Shown here one piece after another: positions 1 through 5,707 of a stretch of DNA of 11,265 bases. Source of the stretch: CAVTAE01 sp051649365 (GTDB lineage: Bacteria > Deinococcota > Deinococci > Deinococcales > Trueperaceae); the NCBI GenBank assembly GCA_051649365.1, contig JBOFGY010000096.1:1-11265 (forward strand), in the 5' to 3' direction. How positions within the stretch are numbered: the stretch's first letter is position 1; every line of letters begins with the position of its first letter. The notes beneath the pieces were generated by a model, which saw only the letters and a program-made list of their open reading frames with translations, did not search any database and was not told the DNA's origin. The translations under genes were made by a program, and so were the position numbers.

Positions 1-77
1 TGATCTTCCACTAGCCTAGCTGCATCTATCTTGAATTCCGTACTGTAATCCCGCTTCTCTTTCTTGGCTGTTGCCAT
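1..77 (-). CDS. IS3-type transposase OrfA, N-terminus only (runs off the window)
   Basis: Reading leftward from the ATG at 77 gives 25 residues starting MATAKKEKRDYSTEFKIDAA and continuing RLVED to the window edge. The pattern YSTEFKxxAxRLV is the first helix region of the HTH_Tnp_1 type domain of IS3/IS911-family OrfA, which binds the element's ends. A strong ribosome binding site (AGGAGGT on the minus strand, 6 nt before the ATG) supports the start. The rest of OrfA and any OrfB lie outside the window, so whether the element is intact cannot be told. Recognition rests on a short stretch, hence moderate confidence. Confidence 0.68.
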   Translation of the reverse strand, partial: MATAKKEKRDYSTEFKIDAARLVED

Positions 78-139
78 CTTAGACCTCCTGCGTACTTATA
101 GTCTCTTCCTTTTTTGTCTAAGATTTCAAGCTAAGTCCA
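1..139 (-). mobile_element. Left end of an IS3-like element (copy A)
   Basis: The outer tip is TGGACTTAGCTTGAAATCTT on the minus strand, starting at 139 and reading leftward. It is followed by about 40 bp of leader, the ribosome binding site and the OrfA start at 77. The same tip-leader-RBS-start arrangement recurs exactly 180 bp to the right (229-319), with about 14 differences in 91 aligned bases counted by eye. That recurrence is what defines this end. The right end of the element is not in the window. Confidence 0.6.
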
Positions 140-224
140 CCCAAGGTATTCAGCCAAAGGAGGGCTTGCTTCATGCCGCAGCTTAAACTAAACTACCTTT
201 GTCTAGGATTTTAGACTAACTCCA
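140..224 (-). mobile_element. Solo left end of a related IS (copy B)
   Basis: The minus strand from 224 reads TGGAGTTAGTCTAAAATCCT then AGACAAAGG. This is a third version of the tip found at 139 and 319, in the same orientation. It is followed by about 56 bp that do not resemble the IS leader and hold no gene, ending at the tip of copy A. It looks like an IS end left by deletion or nested insertion. The extent beyond 198-224 is inferred only from the positions of the neighbouring tips. Confidence 0.5.
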
Positions 225-319
225 GTATTCCCGTTTGTCTTTCTTTGCTGTTGCCATCCTAGACCTCCTGTTGTCCTATAGTCTCTTCCTTTTGTGTCTA
301 GGATTTCAAGCCAACTCTA
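225..319 (-). pseudogene. Truncated IS3-type OrfA start with its left end (copy C)
   Basis: A diverged tip at 319 (TAGAGTTGGCTTGAAATCCT on the minus strand) is followed by a leader, an AGGAGGT ribosome binding site and an ATG at 257. The reading frame gives MATAKKDKREY, nearly identical to copy A. It then runs directly into the tip of copy B at 224 and stops two codons later (W, S, stop). The gene was therefore cut exactly at another IS end. It is non-functional but keeps its translation start signals. Confidence 0.62.
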
Positions 320-359
320 ACCTTCTACCTTCTGAATTTACCCTCACCGCAACTCTACG

Positions 360-1028
360 CTACACGACAGCTATCTTAAATTGTTCTAAAAAATCCCACA
401 GTTCTTGTGCTGTGAAATCTGGCACGGTTAGTGTTGCGCCTGCGGCTTTAAGGAGCTCAGAGGGTTGTGTTGTCGTAATACCCACCGTCGCAATACCTGC
501 ACCCGCAGCAGAACGTACACCTGAAGGTGAATCTTCAAACACAACCGCTTCACTCGCTGCAATCTTTAAGCGGCGCAACGCTTCTTCGTAGTGGCGTGGG
601 TCAGGCTTCCCTGCAGGAACTTCGTCGGCTAAAACACGCACCTTAAAGTAATCGTCTAAGCCAAGAGCTTGTAAACTAAAAGGTACAGTGTGGTGCGTTG
701 CATTCGTGACGAGGGCAGTTTGTAACCCTTGATTGACCCGCCACTCGAGCAGGGTCATGAGTCCAGGCAAAGGTTCTAACTTTCCTGCACGTCTTCTAAA
801 TGCGGCTTCTTTCTCTGCCACAATCGGCTCAATGGTTTCTTCGGGTAACTGCGGCAAGAAGTCACGAACGATTTGTGGATTGACACGACCTACAATCCTG
901 GCGTGATAAATTTCATCGTTTATTTCGATGCCGTAGATATGCAAAATTTCTTGCCAGGCAAGCATATGAACAGGGTCTGAGTCAGAAAGAGTGCCGTCCA
1001 TATCAAAAAGTAAGGCTTTAAGTTTCAT
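360..1028 (-). CDS. HAD-superfamily hydrolase, beta-phosphoglucomutase-like subfamily
   Basis: This 222-residue protein has all four HAD motifs. Motif I is FDMDGT (nucleophile D9, acid/base D11), motif II is LVTNAT with T108, motif III is GKPDP with K141, and motif IV is FEDS with E165 and D166. The stretch between motifs I and II (about residues 16-85) fits the small helical C1 cap of subfamily IA enzymes, which act on phosphosugars and other small phosphate esters in the cytoplasm. The exact substrate cannot be read from sequence. The start ATG has no clear Shine-Dalgarno. The gene follows marR on the same strand with a 54-nt gap, so co-transcription is possible. Just beyond its 3' end lie the IS fragments. 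Confidence 0.92.
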   Translation of the reverse strand: MKLKALLFDMDGTLSDSDPVHMLAWQEILHIYGIEINDEIYHARIVGRVNPQIVRDFLPQLPEETIEPIVAEKEAAFRRRAGKLEPLPGLMTLLEWRVNQGLQTALVTNATHHTVPFSLQALGLDDYFKVRVLADEVPAGKPDPRHYEEALRRLKIAASEAVVFEDSPSGVRSAAGAGIATVGITTTQPSELLKAAGATLTVPDFTAQELWDFLEQFKIAVV

Positions 1029-1082
1029 TGTTACAGGCTATCACGACTCTATACTTTCGGATAAACATAAACAGTGTTCACA

Positions 1083-1538
1083 TTACTTTTTATCCTCAGA
1101 CAAAATACCTTGATCAAGCTTATGAAGAAGTGTGCGAAGTTGCATAAGGTTTTTTTTACCCAGATGTTTCTCCCAGATTGCATCAATCTCTCTACCAACC
1201 TGCATTCCAAAATCATAAATTTGTCTTCCTTTTTTGCTAAGACGGATAAGATGAGCACGTCCATCTTTCGGATCAGGGATACGCTCTACATAACCACGCT
1301 CTTCCAGATGCTCAACTAGCGCACTCATAGACTGCTTCGTAATACCTGCACGACTAGCCATTGCTGTCACCCTCGAGCCTCCTTCTTGCAACTCTCTAAA
1401 GACAGTGAGATGGGAAGCGCGAATATCCGTCACACCTTGCTCCAGTAACTTTTGAATAAAGTGGTCATTGAAATATTCTGCTAAACGAAAAAGTGAAAAT
1501 CCAACAACTGAGGCATTTGGTAGCGATTCATTTGGCAT
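1083..1538 (-). CDS. MarR-family transcriptional regulator
   Basis: This 151-residue protein has the MarR winged-helix layout. An N-terminal dimerisation helix (about 10-35) is followed by the HTH around 55-80 (RVTAMASRAGITKQSMSALV), the wing with the family signature DPKDGRAHLIRLSKKG (88-103), and C-terminal dimerisation helices (about 107-145). MarR proteins usually repress their own gene and a divergent neighbour, and release DNA when they bind phenolics or are oxidised. There is no cysteine in this protein, which argues against OhrR-type thiol sensing. An AAGGA ribosome binding site lies 9 nt before the ATG. The gene faces a doxX-like gene across a 144-bp spacer with overlapping promoter and palindromes, so those membrane genes are the likely targets. 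Confidence 0.93.
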   Translation of the reverse strand: MPNESLPNASVVGFSLFRLAEYFNDHFIQKLLEQGVTDIRASHLTVFRELQEGGSRVTAMASRAGITKQSMSALVEHLEERGYVERIPDPKDGRAHLIRLSKKGRQIYDFGMQVGREIDAIWEKHLGKKNLMQLRTLLHKLDQGILSEDKK

Positions 1539-1552
1539 GACAAAAGTCCTTA

Positions 1553-1581
1553 TTGACAGTATACAATTAGTCAGCTAAACT
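1553..1581 (+). promoter_or_regulatory. Sigma70-type promoter for the doxX-like operon
   Basis: TTGACA at 1553-1558 and TAAACT at 1576-1581 are separated by exactly 17 bp. The -35 is perfect and the -10 matches at four of six positions. It points at the doxX-like gene starting at 1683 and implies a leader of about 95 nt. The -10 lies within the palindromes listed next. Confidence 0.7.
1558..1563 (-). promoter_or_regulatory. Possible -10 of the marR promoter
   Basis: The minus strand reads TATACT here, 19 nt before the marR ATG. No good -35 is visible at the expected distance. It overlaps the -35 of the opposite promoter, so the two transcripts would compete. Confidence 0.35.
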
Positions 1582-1584
1582 GAC
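1567..1584. promoter_or_regulatory. Candidate MarR operator
   Basis: Two overlapping inverted repeats occupy the spacer: TTAG-TCAG-CTAA (1567-1578) and GTCAG-CTAAA-CTGAC (1570-1584). They cover the -10 of the rightward promoter and lie next to the leftward -10 of marR, which is where a MarR dimer would block both. The first resembles the TTAGTTAGCTAACTAA-like sites reported for several MarR regulators. Binding itself is inferred. Confidence 0.55.
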
Positions 1585-1682
1585 CGTATGGTACACTTTT
1601 GGAGAATACAGAAAAATATAAATAGACCTACGGAGTCAGATGAAAATACCTCTAAGCCTGCACTTAATCAGAAGAGGAAAAG

Positions 1683-2042
1683 ATGAATAGCTTTTTGTGG
1701 ATTGCCCAAGGGCTTTTGGCTTTGGCGTTTCTAGCTTCAGGTAGTATGAAATTGGCACAGAGTGAGGAAAAATTTGCAGCCCAAATGGTCTGGGCAAAAG
1801 ACTATCCTGGCATTGTCATCAAGGCAATTGGTCTAGCCGAAGTTCTGGCAGCATTTGGGCTTATCCTACCTAGACTAACAGGCATCATGCCTTTCCTGGT
1901 TCCAATGGCGGCACTTGGCTTAGTGCTTATCATGATAGGTGCTGCCACCATACACGGACTTAGGGGCGAAACACCCATGGTTGTTTCTAACCTTGTCCTG
2001 CTCGGCTTAGCTTCATTTGTTACTTATGGGAGGTGGGCGTAA
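1683..2042 (+). CDS. DoxX-like integral membrane protein
   Basis: This 119-residue protein has four hydrophobic segments (about 4-22, 43-62, 68-88, 98-115). The pattern fits DoxX_2-type proteins: FLASGSMKLAQ at the end of TM1 and a KAIGLAEVLAAFGLILP stretch in TM2. Members are small inner-membrane proteins found near redox and quinone-related genes, and their biochemistry is poorly defined. AGAGGA lies 5 nt before the ATG. It is the first gene of a run that the divergent MarR regulator probably controls. Its stop overlaps the next start by one base (TAATG), so the two are translationally coupled. Confidence 0.82.
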   Translation: MNSFLWIAQGLLALAFLASGSMKLAQSEEKFAAQMVWAKDYPGIVIKAIGLAEVLAAFGLILPRLTGIMPFLVPMAALGLVLIMIGAATIHGLRGETPMVVSNLVLLGLASFVTYGRWA

Positions 2043-2473
2043 TGCCGACGACACTAAATCCGTATTTATTACAAGCTCTTTTAATGTTACCTTTTTCAGC
2101 AGTGTTTATAACCTTAGTAGGTTTGATTCCTGAACCGCAGCGTAAAAAAGGTATGGCAGTTATGCTCGCATTTGCGGCAGCCGTCTACCTCAATGGTGGA
2201 CTCGGTATTTGGGATGCCGTGATAGGCATCCTAGTTGCCACACTAGCTTATAACGGTTTAGTTTCCTACCGATTTATTGGTATCGGCTGGCTTGTTCATA
2301 CCGTTTGGGATTTGCTCAACTTTAGTCAAGGTCATGCACTCATAACAGGTGACCTCACGACTAACATTGGGTGTGCCGTCTTTGATACCATCATTGCAGT
2401 CTGGTTTTTTCTAGGGGCTCCGTCTGTTGTCGGTATGATACGAAACGGGCGAAAACTCACGCAAAGCTCGTAA
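2042..2473 (+). CDS. DUF6010-like membrane protein
   Basis: This 143-residue protein has about four membrane segments. Conserved-looking stretches include YRFIGIGWLVHTVWDLLN (76-93) and GCAVFDTIIAVWFFLGAPSV (110-129), which I associate with the DUF6010 family of unknown function. I chose the ATG at 2042 rather than the in-frame GTG at 2033, because GGGAGGT (2028-2034) then lies 7 nt upstream and the start overlaps the previous stop. H86, D90 and D115 are polar residues in otherwise hydrophobic surroundings and could be functional. The family call is from memory of the motif. The function is unknown. Confidence 0.75.
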   Translation: MPTTLNPYLLQALLMLPFSAVFITLVGLIPEPQRKKGMAVMLAFAAAVYLNGGLGIWDAVIGILVATLAYNGLVSYRFIGIGWLVHTVWDLLNFSQGHALITGDLTTNIGCAVFDTIIAVWFFLGAPSVVGMIRNGRKLTQSS

Positions 2474-2541
2474 CGGGTACTTCATTATCTCTTCCTTCTG
2501 ACTCCATAAGGCTTACGATTTCTTTCTTTAGCGAGTAAGAT

Positions 2542-2572
2542 TTGAAAGTGAGTGAAAGGCTTTTTTTACAAT
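2542..2572 (+). promoter_or_regulatory. Possible internal promoter
   Basis: TTGAAA (2542-2547) and TACAAT (2567-2572) have a long 19-bp spacer. They lie in the 132-nt gap before the DUF3817-like gene. If real, the last two genes of the cassette could be expressed independently of the MarR-controlled promoter. The spacer length makes this tentative. Confidence 0.35.
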
Positions 2573-2605
2573 GCTATCTATTTTTAGTTTACTGAGAGGA
2601 TGTTC

Positions 2606-2920
2606 ATGCTTGCACTAGACTCTCTGACCAAAATCAAACGTCGCCTGGCAATTGTTCGCTGGGTGGCGATTCCTGACTTTATCTTGCTCGTGGCACTTGT
2701 TACAGCCTCGAGACTCGGCAACCGCGAACTCGTGAGCATTTTGGGGCCCATTCACGGCATAAACTTTTTACTTTTGGTGATGGTCGTCAGCTTGGGAGCA
2801 GTGGACAAACTCTGGAAGTGGTGGTTTCCCGCCATCACATTTTTTACAGGCGGCCCCATCGGCGCGTTTGTCGGTGAAGTCATCATCGCGCGGCAACTCA
2901 AAAAGGCAGAAGCTCAATGA
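2606..2920 (+). CDS. DUF3817-like small membrane protein
   Basis: This 104-residue protein begins with a basic amphipathic stretch (TKIKRRLAIVRWVAIPDF) and has about three membrane segments (18-34, 46-65, 73-95). LGPIHGINFLLLVMVV around 46-61 and TGGPIGAFVGE near 81-91 resemble DUF3817 proteins, whose HG-F segment and PxG motif fall in the same order. I place the start at 2606 rather than the ATG at 2600, because GAGAGG ends right at 2599 and leaves no room for the earlier codon. Its stop overlaps the next start in an ATGA, so it is coupled to the CopD-like gene. The function is unknown. Confidence 0.7.
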   Translation: MLALDSLTKIKRRLAIVRWVAIPDFILLVALVTASRLGNRELVSILGPIHGINFLLLVMVVSLGAVDKLWKWWFPAITFFTGGPIGAFVGEVIIARQLKKAEAQ

Positions 2921-3363
2921 CACTAACCATGACCTGGCTCATTCGCTACGGGCATGTCTTAGCAGGTAGCCTGTGGCTTGGTGGTTACGTCATCCTTGCC
3001 CTCGTGATGTTGCCCCTCCTGGCGAGGCACCGCACAGAGGTTTTAGAAAGTCTTGCAATCACAACAGTACGCGTAATGACCTATGCAGGTACAGCCACAA
3101 TCGCTTTCGGACTCGTGCTCATCACACGAACAAGAGGCTTTCAAAGTGTGACTGCGTTTGGTGAATGGGGCATCATTATTGTTAGCTGCATTGTTATTGC
3201 GGTTGCGCTGTTGGGCATCGGCGATGGCGCGCTTCGGCCTGCAATTCAGAAATTAAAAGAAACCGGAGACGGCAAGGCTGCACAGCGTTTTGCGTTGATT
3301 GGGTTAGTGTTGAGTGTTGTGGCAGTTGGTTTGATGACGCGGGCTCTTTACGCTGTGAGCTAA
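2917..3363 (+). CDS. CopD-like four-helix membrane protein
   Basis: This 148-residue protein has four membrane segments (about 10-34, 52-70, 84-103, 126-145). The first helix has the YGHVLAGSLWLGGYV pattern typical of CopD-domain and related small proteins, in which a histidine (here H13) precedes an SLWLGG turn. Some relatives bind haem or copper, but no second histidine ligand is evident here, since H13 and H38 are the only histidines. So metal binding is unproven. It ends the plus-strand cassette that begins at 1683. The remaining 111 bp to the convergent ispE hold the palindromic repeat described separately. Confidence 0.65.
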   Translation: MTLTMTWLIRYGHVLAGSLWLGGYVILALVMLPLLARHRTEVLESLAITTVRVMTYAGTATIAFGLVLITRTRGFQSVTAFGEWGIIIVSCIVIAVALLGIGDGALRPAIQKLKETGDGKAAQRFALIGLVLSVVAVGLMTRALYAVS

Positions 3364-3370
3364 ACACATT

Positions 3371-3438
3371 GCTCTGACGTTCAGCATTACACGAGGCAGA
3401 GCCTATTGGTAAGCATTCCCAAGTTCTACTTGGGAATG
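3371..3438. repeat. Two-hairpin palindromic repeat between convergent genes
   Basis: A first stem pairs GCTCTG (3371-3376) with CAGAGC (3397-3402). A second is a perfect 11-bp stem, CATTCCCAAGT (3414-3424) and ACTTGGGAATG (3428-3438), around a TCT loop. No U-tract follows on either strand, so it is not a standard intrinsic terminator, although it sits where one would be expected. The GGCAGAGCC and ATTCCCA/TGGGAAT modules resemble a dispersed palindromic repeat seen in cyanobacteria and other bacteria. I recall this from its common spurious translation, WECLP. Confidence 0.6.
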
Positions 3439-3474
3439 AGAAAAAACACGGCAAAAGGCAAAAATTTCCAGCCT

Positions 3475-4299
3475 TCACATCGTTCTCGTTGCCTGAATCC
3501 ACCAATCCTTATGTTTATCACGAAGCGCGTCAGCGATGGACTCTGCTTCTTCAAAAGAATTTGCCAAACCAAAACAGGTCGAGCCCGACCCAGACATCAT
3601 CACACCGCGCAAGGCCGTTTGGCGCAAGGCAGTCACAACTTCGCGCACTTTGGGATAAAGCAGCATCACACCTGGCTGTAATGCGTTTAGGTAGCCTGGT
3701 TCCTGGTTGTTTGAAAGTTTCTCGAGCACACTCTCGAGTTTCAACCGTGCACTAAAATTCTGCAAGTTTTCATACGCCTCTTTTGCAGAGATATGTACCC
3801 CTGGATTAACCAGCACGACATACAACTTTGGAAGTATGACTTCTTCTAACTTTTCCCCTTTTCCTCTAGCCCTGGCTGCCGCAACATCCTGAACAAAAAA
3901 CGAAACATCTGAACCCAGCTCTTTGGCAATCGCCATTACATCAACCTTTGACGGATACATCTGCACCAAGGCGCGCAAAACAGCAGCAGCATCTGTAGAG
4001 CCACCCGCTAAACCTGCCGCAAGCGGGATATTTTTTTTCAGGTGAATGCTGACCCCTCTACTCTCCCCTGCCGCATTCAAATACATCTGTGCTGCGCGGT
4101 AAGCAAGGTTTTTATTGTCCGTTGGTAAATCGGTGTTTTCAACCGTTAAAGAAATACCTTGCGCTCGAGGCTCGAGTGTAAGTTCGTCGTGGTGCTCGAG
4201 CCGTGCAAGAAGCGTATCCACTTCATGAAACCCGTCACCACGCTTAGCGATAATGTTAAGACCCAGATTAACTTTAGCGTGCGCTTTAAGAAATAACAA
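3475..4299 (-). CDS. ispE: 4-diphosphocytidyl-2-C-methyl-D-erythritol kinase IspE
   Basis: IspE phosphorylates CDP-methylerythritol with ATP, the fourth step of the MEP route to IPP and DMAPP. This 274-residue protein is a GHMP kinase. AKVNLGL (8-14, catalytic K9) and GDGFHEVDTL (21-30) are followed by the ATP-binding PLAAGLAGGSTDAAA (92-106), GSDVSFF with catalytic D131, and GSGS (237-240). Length matches the family. The start is the TTG at 4299. No ATG lies close by in frame, and the next residues (FLKAHAKVNL) align with other IspE N-termini. No Shine-Dalgarno is visible, because the upstream bases are a TTTTTAC repeat. It is the last gene of ubiX-ispD-ispE, 45 nt after ispD. Confidence 0.95.
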   Translation of the reverse strand: MLFLKAHAKVNLGLNIIAKRGDGFHEVDTLLARLEHHDELTLEPRAQGISLTVENTDLPTDNKNLAYRAAQMYLNAAGESRGVSIHLKKNIPLAAGLAGGSTDAAAVLRALVQMYPSKVDVMAIAKELGSDVSFFVQDVAAARARGKGEKLEEVILPKLYVVLVNPGVHISAKEAYENLQNFSARLKLESVLEKLSNNQEPGYLNALQPGVMLLYPKVREVVTALRQTALRGVMMSGSGSTCFGLANSFEEAESIADALRDKHKDWWIQATRTM

Positions 4300-4300
4300 A

Positions 4301-4328
4301 GTAAAAAGTAAAAAGTAAAAAGTAAAAA
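4301..4328. repeat. Heptamer tandem repeat (GTAAAAA)4
   Basis: Four perfect copies of GTAAAAA lie immediately upstream of the ispE TTG start and fill most of the 45-nt ispD-ispE spacer. On the transcribed strand this gives TTTTTAC repeats where a ribosome binding site would normally be. It is one of several different heptamer arrays in spacers of this window. Confidence 0.85.
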
Positions 4329-4344
4329 GTGTGACACGACGTAA

Positions 4345-5043
4345 CTACCGTGCCTCCTCTCCCTTTCTCCCTTTCTCCCCTTCCCCCCTTCTATTTTTCT
4401 CTTGCCACATTTCCACCAACACCTGAGCACGTTCATAATCATCTGGTGTCGTTATTTTCTCGAGCCAACTGCTTCCTTCGACCAACGCGACATCCTGACC
4501 CAGCAACCTCACTAACGCTGCGTCGTCTGTTGCACTAACTTTTTTAGCAAGTGCTTCTTCGTGTGCTTTTAGAATAACCCTGTGCAAAAAACTTTGCGGT
4601 GTCTGCACCGCACGAAGGTCATCTCTCGGTACAACTTGAAGTGTGTCTTTATGAATCAGTGTATCTGCAACAGGACGAACAACCGTCGCCGCGCCATATT
4701 GTTTAACAGCTTCTATCGAGTCCTGAATAACCTTGACAGGCAAAAAAGGCCGCGCCGCATCGTGAATTAAAACAATATCTGCTGTGGTGTGTTGCAACAG
4801 ACAGTACACACTTTCTTGTCTCGTCTTTCCACCTGTAATGACACGGACGCTTTTGTTGACATGCTTGGCAACGTCAGCGTGCATCTCTTCTGAAATCGCC
4901 ACGACGATTTCATCCACCTGATGTTCAAAAGCAGCAATCGTGTAGGACAACAACGACCCTTCAGCCAACGGCAAAAAGGCTTTCGGGCCTTTGCCAAGGC
5001 GGGTGCCGCTACCGGCGGCGGGACTAAGCGCAGCGATTTTCAT
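4345..5043 (-). CDS. ispD: 2-C-methyl-D-erythritol 4-phosphate cytidylyltransferase IspD
   Basis: IspD joins CTP and MEP to give CDP-methylerythritol and pyrophosphate, the step before IspE. This 232-residue protein shows the nucleotide-binding signature PAAGSGTRLGKGPKAFLPL (8-26, with R15 and K21 as the catalytic basic residues). It also has GGKTRQESV (71-79), LIHDAARPF (92-100), QTPQSF (147-152), ATDDA (171-175) and KITTPDD with K196. All match the family in order. Residues 215-232 form an unusual charged tail (EKNRRGEGEKGRKGEEAR) encoded by an octamer repeat and not part of the fold. The ATG at 5043 starts directly before MKIAALSPAAG. It lies between ubiX (76 nt upstream) and ispE. Confidence 0.96.
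   Translation of the reverse strand: MKIAALSPAAGSGTRLGKGPKAFLPLAEGSLLSYTIAAFEHQVDEIVVAISEEMHADVAKHVNKSVRVITGGKTRQESVYCLLQHTTADIVLIHDAARPFLPVKVIQDSIEAVKQYGAATVVRPVADTLIHKDTLQVVPRDDLRAVQTPQSFLHRVILKAHEEALAKKVSATDDAALVRLLGQDVALVEGSSWLEKITTPDDYERAQVLVEMWQEKNRRGEGEKGRKGEEAR
4360..4383. repeat. Octamer repeat inside the 3' end of ispD
   Basis: TCCCTTTC, TCCCTTTC and TCCCCTTC follow each other in direct tandem, flanked by more pyrimidine-rich sequence up to about 4393. On the coding strand it is a GGGAGAAA-like purine tract that encodes the Gly/Glu/Lys/Arg tail of IspD. Confidence 0.75.
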
Positions 5044-5045
5044 AG

Positions 5046-5123
5046 ATAGCTGTCAGCTATCAGCTATCAGCTTTCAGCCTGTTTGATTTTACTGACGGCT
5101 GATAGCTGACGGCTGATGGCTAT
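5046..5123. repeat. Inverted heptamer array (TATCAGC type) between ubiX and ispD
   Basis: The left side holds four in-phase units: TGTCAGC, TATCAGC, TATCAGC, TTTCAGC (5051-5078). The right side holds four units in the opposite sense: ACTGACG, GCTGATA, GCTGACG, GCTGATG (5091-5118). The 26-bp arms 5046-5071 and 5098-5123 pair with about four mismatches, enough for a long hairpin in the ubiX-ispD transcript. The right arm overlaps the ubiX stop codon. It may tune or end transcription between the genes, or protect the RNA. Confidence 0.8.
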
Positions 5124-5683
5124 TCTTCCTTCCACCTTTTCGCCCTGGTATTTTCAATCCCGAGCAAGTCCAGCGTTCTTGCCGTAATCGTACCAACTAA
5201 ATCATCAATCGTCTCCGGGCGGTGATAAAAGCCTGGGGCAGCCGGAACGATGGTTGCGCCTGCGTCGTGCGCGTCCAGCATATTTTTTAGCATCGGTCTC
5301 GAGTAAGGTGCTTCACGCAAAACCAGAATGAGCGGGCGACGTTCTTTAAGTGTGACGAGCGCAGTTCTCGAGAGCAGATTATCAGTAAACCCTGTTGCCA
5401 CTTTGGCCAAGGTTCCTGCACTACATGGCACAATCACCATGCCCACAGTTTTAAATGAGCCTGAAGCAATACTCGCACCAAAATCTGTGTCTTTATGAAC
5501 GATGTGCGCTTTTTTCTCGAGGTCTTTCAAAGTTATATCAAGTTCTGTAGGGATGACTTGCTTCGCTCCATCTGTAACAACGAGATGAAGTTCTATGTCT
5601 GTTTGTTGCAAGGACTCGAGTAAATCGAGGGCGTAGATGAGCCCACTGCCACCACTCATGCCAATCACCAGACGTTGACTCAT
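5120..5683 (-). CDS. ubiX: Flavin prenyltransferase UbiX
   Basis: UbiX attaches a dimethylallyl group to FMN to make prenylated FMN, the cofactor of UbiD-type decarboxylases. This 187-residue protein has the expected landmarks. These are the FMN-binding loop GMSGGSG (8-14, commonly G-TGASG), SGSF (74-77), VPCSAGTLAKVATG (85-98), DNLLSRT (101-107), LKERRPLILVLREAPYS (112-128) and GFYHRPETIDDL (151-162). I start at the ATG at 5683. A longer frame reaching 5878 would translate the heptamer repeat and adds nothing conserved. TATTCT lies 7 nt before this ATG, which could be a leaderless -10. No UbiD partner is present here. Sharing an operon with ispD/ispE is apt, because its prenyl donor comes from that pathway. 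Confidence 0.93.
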   Translation of the reverse strand: MSQRLVIGMSGGSGLIYALDLLESLQQTDIELHLVVTDGAKQVIPTELDITLKDLEKKAHIVHKDTDFGASIASGSFKTVGMVIVPCSAGTLAKVATGFTDNLLSRTALVTLKERRPLILVLREAPYSRPMLKNMLDAHDAGATIVPAAPGFYHRPETIDDLVGTITARTLDLLGIENTRAKRWKEE

Positions 5684-5707
5684 TATGTCTAGAATACCTT
5701 GAAGGAA

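Noticed and set aside
1074..1319. 81-residue plus-strand frame opposite marR
   Set aside because: It is antisense to the conserved MarR coding region and has no family resemblance.
2033..2041. Upstream GTG start for the DUF6010-like protein
   Set aside because: The GTG overlaps the ribosome binding site itself. The ATG at 2042 has correct spacing and a one-base overlap with the previous stop.
3414..3438. Intrinsic terminator for ispE or the CopD-like gene
   Set aside because: The stem is perfect, but neither strand has a U-tract after it. The A-run is on the wrong side, so I list it as a repeat instead.
3194..3505. 103-residue minus-strand open frame across the ispE/CopD-like junction
   Set aside because: It lies over the CopD-like gene and translates the palindromic repeat (the WECLP stretch), with no domain. 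It is a known type of false gene.
4146..4442. 98-residue minus-strand frame spanning ispD and ispE
   Set aside because: It is a shifted reading of both genes and the repeats between them, with low-complexity content and no recognisable fold.
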